Positions 60,229 through 64,000 of a stretch of DNA of 64,000 nucleotides are shown here, piece by piece. Position numbers and translations under genes: made by a program. Source of the DNA: Clostridia bacterium (GTDB lineage Bacteria; Bacillota; Clostridia; Peptostreptococcales; Anaerovoracaceae). Each line of letters starts with the position of its first letter. Positions within the stretch are counted from its first letter, which is position 1. The stretch lies in the NCBI GenBank assembly GCA_030537495.1, contig JAUNMH010000007.1:1-64000 (forward strand). The letters are read 5' to 3'. The notes beneath the pieces were generated by a model. The model had not been told where the DNA came from, did no database searches, and saw only the letters and a list, made by a program, of their open reading frames with translations.

Positions 60229-61401
60229 CTAGGCATTAGGGTTGGCTCCGCCAGTGATATCGTTAGTATTGTCGCCACTGCTACTACCGTCTACATCGCC
60301 TTCCATGTTAGCATCCATGTCGTTATCCGCGCTGTTGTCGCCACTGTGTCCGGCTCCGAATGCTTTGTTAATCTTCTTGTCAATCTTGTCCTGCTGCTCA
60401 GGTGTAATCTGCTGAGTATCGTCTTTGCTAATGAAGATATTCACAAGCAGTACAAAGTTGCCGTCTGCGTCTTTGTGCCAGCTCCACTCCATGTACGAGT
60501 CAATGTAATCCATGGAGACTCTGTCCTGAATAGTCGTCATCATTGATTCAACAACTGCGCCGTCGCTGTCTACAGGTTGTTTATCAAAACCAATAGTGAA
60601 GACATATTTTCCGTCATCTAACTTATCCTTTACAACCTGCGGAATTCCGTAAATGTCCTTGGCTTTCTCCATATTCATAAATGCATAGCAGTATTTTGTT
60701 CCAACTGCTGCAGGGAAGAAGTCCTTTGTCCAGGTGTGACCGGATTCTGCCATTTCATCATTCATGTTGAAGTTAGCATAGTTTCCATTGTTGGAATCCA
60801 TATAAATATCTGTGTGGTACCAGTCATCGCCTAGTTTTACAAGGTCCCAAGTATGTCCTCTATCTGAACTGTGAATTACTTTACATTCTATGTCCATCAT
60901 CTGCATAAACATTCTGAACGTTGTAGCATATCCTACGCAAACTGCGTTGTGATATTTAAGTACTCCGTATGGATTGTCGCTGTCAGCTTCGCTATTTGGA
61001 ATTACAGCTAGAAGGCCCTTGTCCTGGCCAACGTTCTTTAGAAGCCATTCGTAAACTGCCTTTTCCTTTTCGTAGTCAGACATGTCTTTTTTGATTATTT
61101 CCTTAAGCACATCTGATGCAATTTTAAGTGTTTCCTTTTCCTTGTCGTTAAGGCTAGAATCATCGCCTTTTTTATACGCATCTGAAATATTCAGTGTTGA
61201 TTCTACCTTGTACTGATCCATAATTGTAATATCATCTTCCTGGTCGATATCGCCATCGCCTCCGGCCACTGATAATACTTCTTTTTTAAGGCTTCCCATG
61301 GAAACCAGCGAGCAAACGCTCACAACTGTGCTTGCAACTATGCATAAGCTTAGTATTATAATCAGCACAGTCATCCCTTTTCCCTTGAATTTTTCGTTCA
61401 T
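60229..61401 (-). CDS. Exported transglutaminase-like protein
   Basis: 390 residues. N-terminal membrane segment (MTVLIIILSLCIVASTVVSVCSL), then a transglutaminase-like cysteine-protease fold: catalytic Cys in NAVCVGYATTFRMFM, His in DRGHTWDLVKLGDDWYHTD and the following Asp. The C-terminus is rich in Asp, Gly, Asn and Ser (about 350-390). Such domains act as peptidases or cross-linkers on the cell surface. First gene of the surface operon, 33 nt before the DUF4358 gene. Confidence 0.87.
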   Translation of the reverse strand: MNEKFKGKGMTVLIIILSLCIVASTVVSVCSLVSMGSLKKEVLSVAGGDGDIDQEDDITIMDQYKVESTLNISDAYKKGDDSSLNDKEKETLKIASDVLKEIIKKDMSDYEKEKAVYEWLLKNVGQDKGLLAVIPNSEADSDNPYGVLKYHNAVCVGYATTFRMFMQMMDIECKVIHSSDRGHTWDLVKLGDDWYHTDIYMDSNNGNYANFNMNDEMAESGHTWTKDFFPAAVGTKYCYAFMNMEKAKDIYGIPQVVKDKLDDGKYVFTIGFDKQPVDSDGAVVESMMTTIQDRVSMDYIDSYMEWSWHKDADGNFVLLVNIFISKDDTQQITPEQQDKIDKKINKAFGAGHSGDNSADNDMDANMEGDVDGSSSGDNTNDITGGANPNA

Positions 61402-61522
61402 TTTGATAATACCCCCCTCGTTGGTCCGTTATGTATTTTCCGTCCATATTCTACTATCGTATATGTATTGCCGTCAATAGAGAAAATGCTAAAGAATTCT
61501 AAACAATTCTTAAGAAAGTTAC

Positions 61523-61550
61523 AAAAAAACCGCACGATTGTGTTGTGCGG
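61523..61550 (-). terminator. Terminator of the arsR-type gene
   Basis: Minus-strand CCGCAC / GTGCGG (61550-61545 with 61535-61530) followed by seven T (61529-61523). It also insulates the surface operon. Confidence 0.88.
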
Positions 61551-61598
61551 CCTTGCATCCCCATGGGAGGAAAAAATCCCATAAAAGAGAAATAATCG

Positions 61599-61922
61599 TT
61601 ATAAAATTGAAAACCTTTTCGTAGTATTTAAGTACTGCATCAGCATTCCCAGGTTTGCATAGTAGTAAGAATACTTATCTTTTTTCTTTACTTCCACAAG
61701 TCCTGATTTTACTAACTTCTTTACATGCTGCGAAATAGTGGCTTGCGCATATCCAAAGACTTCTACCAATTCCTTGTTACATACTGGTTCCATAGTCTGG
61801 TTGGAATGCATTATATATCTAAATAACTTGAGTCTAACGGGATGTGCTAGTGCGTCCGATACAGTTGCAATCAGATCTATATCCCTTTCTTCTAAGTCAT
61901 CTATCTCTCTACGAATTCTCAT
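61599..61922 (-). CDS. ArsR-family winged-helix regulator
   Basis: 107 residues. ALAHPVRLKLFRYIM, then the recognition helix VFGYAQATISQHVKKLVKSGLVEV and the wing KKDKYSYYYAN. No metal-binding CxC in the helix is visible, so the signal is not obviously a metal. GGAGG 4-5 nt before the ATG. Single-gene unit with its own terminator; target unknown. Confidence 0.88.
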   Translation of the reverse strand: MRIRREIDDLEERDIDLIATVSDALAHPVRLKLFRYIMHSNQTMEPVCNKELVEVFGYAQATISQHVKKLVKSGLVEVKKKDKYSYYYANLGMLMQYLNTTKRFSIL

Positions 61923-62017
61923 TGCGCCTCCGTATTAGCTCATATTAATTTGTCGTATCGTTAAACAACTATATATTATGATACTACATTTTGTTTTTTT
62001 TCGCAATAATTATTTTA

Positions 62018-63208
62018 TTATTTTGTATAATTATCGAAATATCCCTGAATGTAGATGAAAGGAGTTCCCTTGTCTCCACTTCCGCTTGTCAGGTCACAAA
62101 GTGATCCGATAAGGTCAGTAAGTCTTCTAGGAGTTGTTCCCTGAGCAGCCATGGAGTCCCCAAGGTTGTCTTCCTTGTTCTTAATATAGTCGCTAATAGC
62201 CGCTTTTAGCTCATCGCCTGAAAGGTCTGCAAATTCGTTGTCAGCAAGATACTTAAGCTTAACTTCATTTGGTGTTCCTTCTAGTCCTGATGTGTATCCT
62301 GGAGATACTACAGGGTCAGCAAGTTCCCAAATCTTTCCTACAGGATCCTTGAATGCTCCGTCTCCGTAAACCATTACTTCAACTGTCTTTCCTGTAAGTA
62401 CCTTAATCTTGTTCTGAATTCCATCTACGAATTCCTGGCAGTGAATAGGGAACAGCTTAATTGAATCTTCTGTTGCCTTGTTTGAACCTAGGATTCCGTA
62501 CTTATCATTGTATCCGCTTCCGTCAATGCTTTCAGTTAGAAGATCATCCATTCCAAGAACGATTTCTGCTCCTGCCTTAGTAAGCAGTCTCTTAGTTCTT
62601 GCTCTTGTGTGAATGTCACAAGTAAGAACGTTCTTTGTATAATCAAGAATAGTTCTGCAGTTGTTTGAGAAGATAACTTCTGCTTCTGCGCCTTCTTCTT
62701 CGATAATTCCCTTGTAGTAATTTACATAATCTACACCTGTAAAAGTATGTGCTGATTTTCCAAATAATTCTTCAAACTGTGCCTGAGTAAGAACGTCTGA
62801 ATAAGGGTTGATTCCCTTTTCGTCTAATAAATCAATGTCTACTAGGTGATTTCCTACTTCATCTGAAGGGTAGCTTAACTGAAGAACAACCTTCTTTGCT
62901 CCCTTTGCAATTCCTCTTAAGCAAATTGCGAATCTGTTTCTGCTTAGAATTGGGAAGATTACTCCGATTGTTTCTCCACCAAGTTTAGCCTTAACATCCT
63001 TTGCAAGTTGTTCTGTTGTTGCATAGTTTCTCTGAGATCTTGCCAGGATAGATTCTGTAACTGCAATTATATCTCTGTCCTGGATTGTGAATTCGCCTGC
63101 ATTTGCTGCATCCATAACAGTATCAATAACGATCTGGCTTAAATCTTCGCCTTCCTTTACAATTGGACCTCTAAGTCCTCTTGAAACAGTTCCAACTCTT
63201 CTTTCCAT
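62018..63208 (-). CDS. CofE-like (coenzyme F420-0:L-glutamate ligase family) protein
   Basis: 396 residues. N-terminal features of the F420-0:gamma-glutamyl ligase fold: RGLRGPIVKEGEDLSQIV, DRDIIAVTESILARSQRNY, with a longer C-terminal half than archaeal CofE (about 250 residues). No other F420 biosynthesis or F420-dependent gene is in the window, so in this lineage it probably ligates an amino acid to a different acid, or has another role. Starts 1 nt after rnhA ends; AGGAG 9 nt before the ATG. Confidence 0.75.
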   Translation of the reverse strand: MERRVGTVSRGLRGPIVKEGEDLSQIVIDTVMDAANAGEFTIQDRDIIAVTESILARSQRNYATTEQLAKDVKAKLGGETIGVIFPILSRNRFAICLRGIAKGAKKVVLQLSYPSDEVGNHLVDIDLLDEKGINPYSDVLTQAQFEELFGKSAHTFTGVDYVNYYKGIIEEEGAEAEVIFSNNCRTILDYTKNVLTCDIHTRARTKRLLTKAGAEIVLGMDDLLTESIDGSGYNDKYGILGSNKATEDSIKLFPIHCQEFVDGIQNKIKVLTGKTVEVMVYGDGAFKDPVGKIWELADPVVSPGYTSGLEGTPNEVKLKYLADNEFADLSGDELKAAISDYIKNKEDNLGDSMAAQGTTPRRLTDLIGSLCDLTSGSGDKGTPFIYIQGYFDNYTK

Positions 63209-63209
63209 T

Positions 63210-63761
63210 TTATGCCTCTCCTTTTATCTGGTCTATGCCAATGTTAGCAAGTTCATCAGCACGATTATTCATACCTGTAATATACTGAAAATCCTCAAAG
63301 CTGAACCTACTACCGTTCCAACTAACAAACTTCTCATATAACTTGTTGAAGTTTGTGGATTTACTATTCAGGTTAACATGACCTTTTACTCTGTGAAATG
63401 AAACGTTATGTTTACTTACTAATGCAAGAAGTTCTTTCCACAATTCCTGATTCTCAACAGGCTTCTTTGCTGCAGTATGCCAGTTGTTCTTCTGCCAACC
63501 TACATACCACTTCTCTCTGAAACAGTTTGCCACATAGGAACTGTCGGTAAAAACCTCCACGTTCTGGCCGTCCTTTTTCAGTGCCTTGAAAGCTTCAATA
63601 ACTGCAGTAAGCTCCATGCGATTGTTTGTTGTGTCGAGCTCGCCACCGCAAAGCTCTTTTCTGTGTTCACCAAACTCTAATATTGCGCCCCATCCACCGA
63701 TGTTGCTGTCGCTTTGATTTCCTCGGCAAGCACCATCTGTGTACATTTTTAATGTTGTCAT
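63210..63761 (-). CDS. rnhA: Ribonuclease HI
   Basis: 183 residues. All four catalytic carboxylates are visible: D in MYTDGACRGN, E in NNRMELTAV, D in VFTDSSYV and D in NNRADELAN. The handle region WYVGWQKNNWHT is present, with an insert before the last motif. Degrades RNA in RNA-DNA hybrids. The ATG at 63761 is chosen over 63788 because GGGG is 6 nt before it and the family start MYTDGA follows. Operon with the CofE-like gene. Confidence 0.93.
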   Translation of the reverse strand: MTTLKMYTDGACRGNQSDSNIGGWGAILEFGEHRKELCGGELDTTNNRMELTAVIEAFKALKKDGQNVEVFTDSSYVANCFREKWYVGWQKNNWHTAAKKPVENQELWKELLALVSKHNVSFHRVKGHVNLNSKSTNFNKLYEKFVSWNGSRFSFEDFQYITGMNNRADELANIGIDQIKGEA

Positions 63762-63823
63762 GGTAGTCCCCTTTTTTCGTTTTGACATTTAATTATGCAC
63801 TATTTTTCGCTAGATTGCAATAC

Positions 63824-63859
63824 TTTCGTTGAAAAAAGCACGATTTTCGTTGAAAAAAG
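63824..63859. repeat. 15-bp direct repeats between rnhA and the WalJ-type gene
   Basis: TTTCGTTGAAAAAAG at 63824-63838 and 63845-63859, offset 21 bp (two helical turns), directly upstream of the putative plus-strand promoter. They may be a regulator's binding sites. Confidence 0.75.
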
Positions 63860-63860
63860 T

Positions 63861-63888
63861 TTCATATACCTCTCTTTTGTGGTAAAAT
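63861..63888 (+). promoter_or_regulatory. Putative promoter of the WalJ-type gene
   Basis: TTCATA (63861-63866), 16-bp spacer, TAAAAT (63883-63888). Confidence 0.55.
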
Positions 63889-63940
63889 AGTTAAGTGACT
63901 TTTGGAAAAAGACAATTAGGAAAGGGTGGTAATTTAGTTT

Positions 63941-64000
63941 ATGGCGTTGAAGTTTTGTTCCATTGCCAGCGGAAGTTCAGGTAACTCTTATCTTGTAAGT
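63941..64000 (+). CDS. WalJ/YycJ-type metallo-beta-lactamase-fold hydrolase (5' end only)
   Basis: The first 20 codons run off the window. They read MALKFCSIASGSSGNSYLVS, the signature start of the YycJ/WalJ branch of MBL-fold exonuclease-like hydrolases (FCSIASGSSGNS). The metal-binding HxHxDH is beyond the edge. GGGTGG lies about 11 nt before the ATG. Divergent from rnhA. In other Firmicutes walJ ends a walRK operon; here it has its own upstream region. Confidence 0.82.
   Translation, partial: MALKFCSIASGSSGNSYLVS

Overview
The window looks like a chromosomal segment of an anaerobic, amino-acid-fermenting member of the Clostridia. The sequence shows a complete oxidative ornithine (Stickland-type) pathway with its sigma-54 activator, AddB instead of RecB, an ECF vitamin transporter, an RF2/SecA/Tex housekeeping block, and AGGAGG ribosome binding sites throughout. 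A family-level guess (Anaerovoracaceae / Eubacteriales family XIII or close) is inference. Most genes are on the minus strand.

Layout. 1-4.2 kb is accessory: a C-terminally truncated amidohydrolase, a secreted Fn3-like protein, a CtkA/HipA-type kinase with a small upstream partner, a tRNA-Thr(CGU), and three covarying hairpin repeats. 4.2-17 kb is housekeeping on the minus strand (addB, HAD phosphatase, tex, prfB, secA, CNNM/CBS protein, phosphoribosyltransferase, HD hydrolase, EamA transporter). 18.2-21.9 kb on the plus strand is the cobalamin nucleotide-loop assembly cluster (cobT, cobU, cobS, a short CobU-like gene, cobC). 22-29 kb holds a RidA protein, an unlisted 37-residue membrane peptide gene with its own promoter and terminator, an AbgA-like amidohydrolase with an MFS carrier, a MocR regulator split into two ORFs, and an ABC-F ATPase. 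A phosphohexomutase follows at 29.1 kb.

30.8-36.9 kb is the most striking operon. A canonical cobalamin riboswitch with its own promoter and an intrinsic terminator precedes a membrane-anchored DUF4430 protein, a secreted alpha/alpha-barrel protein, and ECF T, fused A-A and S components. DUF4430 and the alpha/alpha barrel correspond to the two domains of animal intrinsic factor/transcobalamin, so I read this as a Gram-positive extracellular B12-capture and uptake system. 37-47.2 kb is the ornithine pathway (orr, GlmL-like, oraE, oraS, ortB, ortA, ord), whose aminomutase needs adenosylcobalamin. A consensus -24/-12 promoter lies upstream of ord, and the divergent-sequence but related palindromes GTGCAAA-N4-TTTGCAC lie upstream of ord and on the regulator's own -35 box. 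47.4-56.1 kb is a single gene for a secreted protein of about 2,876 residues that also carries a DUF4430 domain and sits behind a second, divergent cobalamin riboswitch with its own terminator.

57-61.4 kb is a cell-surface module (DHHW protein, MBOAT acyltransferase, DUF4358 lipoprotein, transglutaminase-like protein). 61.6-64 kb holds an ArsR regulator, a CofE-like protein, RNase HI and the start of a WalJ/YycJ-type metallo-hydrolase.

How it fits together: the window combines B12 capture at the surface (two riboswitch-controlled DUF4430 loci), ECF import, cobinamide-to-cobalamin completion (CobT/U/S/C), and a major B12-consuming catabolic enzyme (OraSE).
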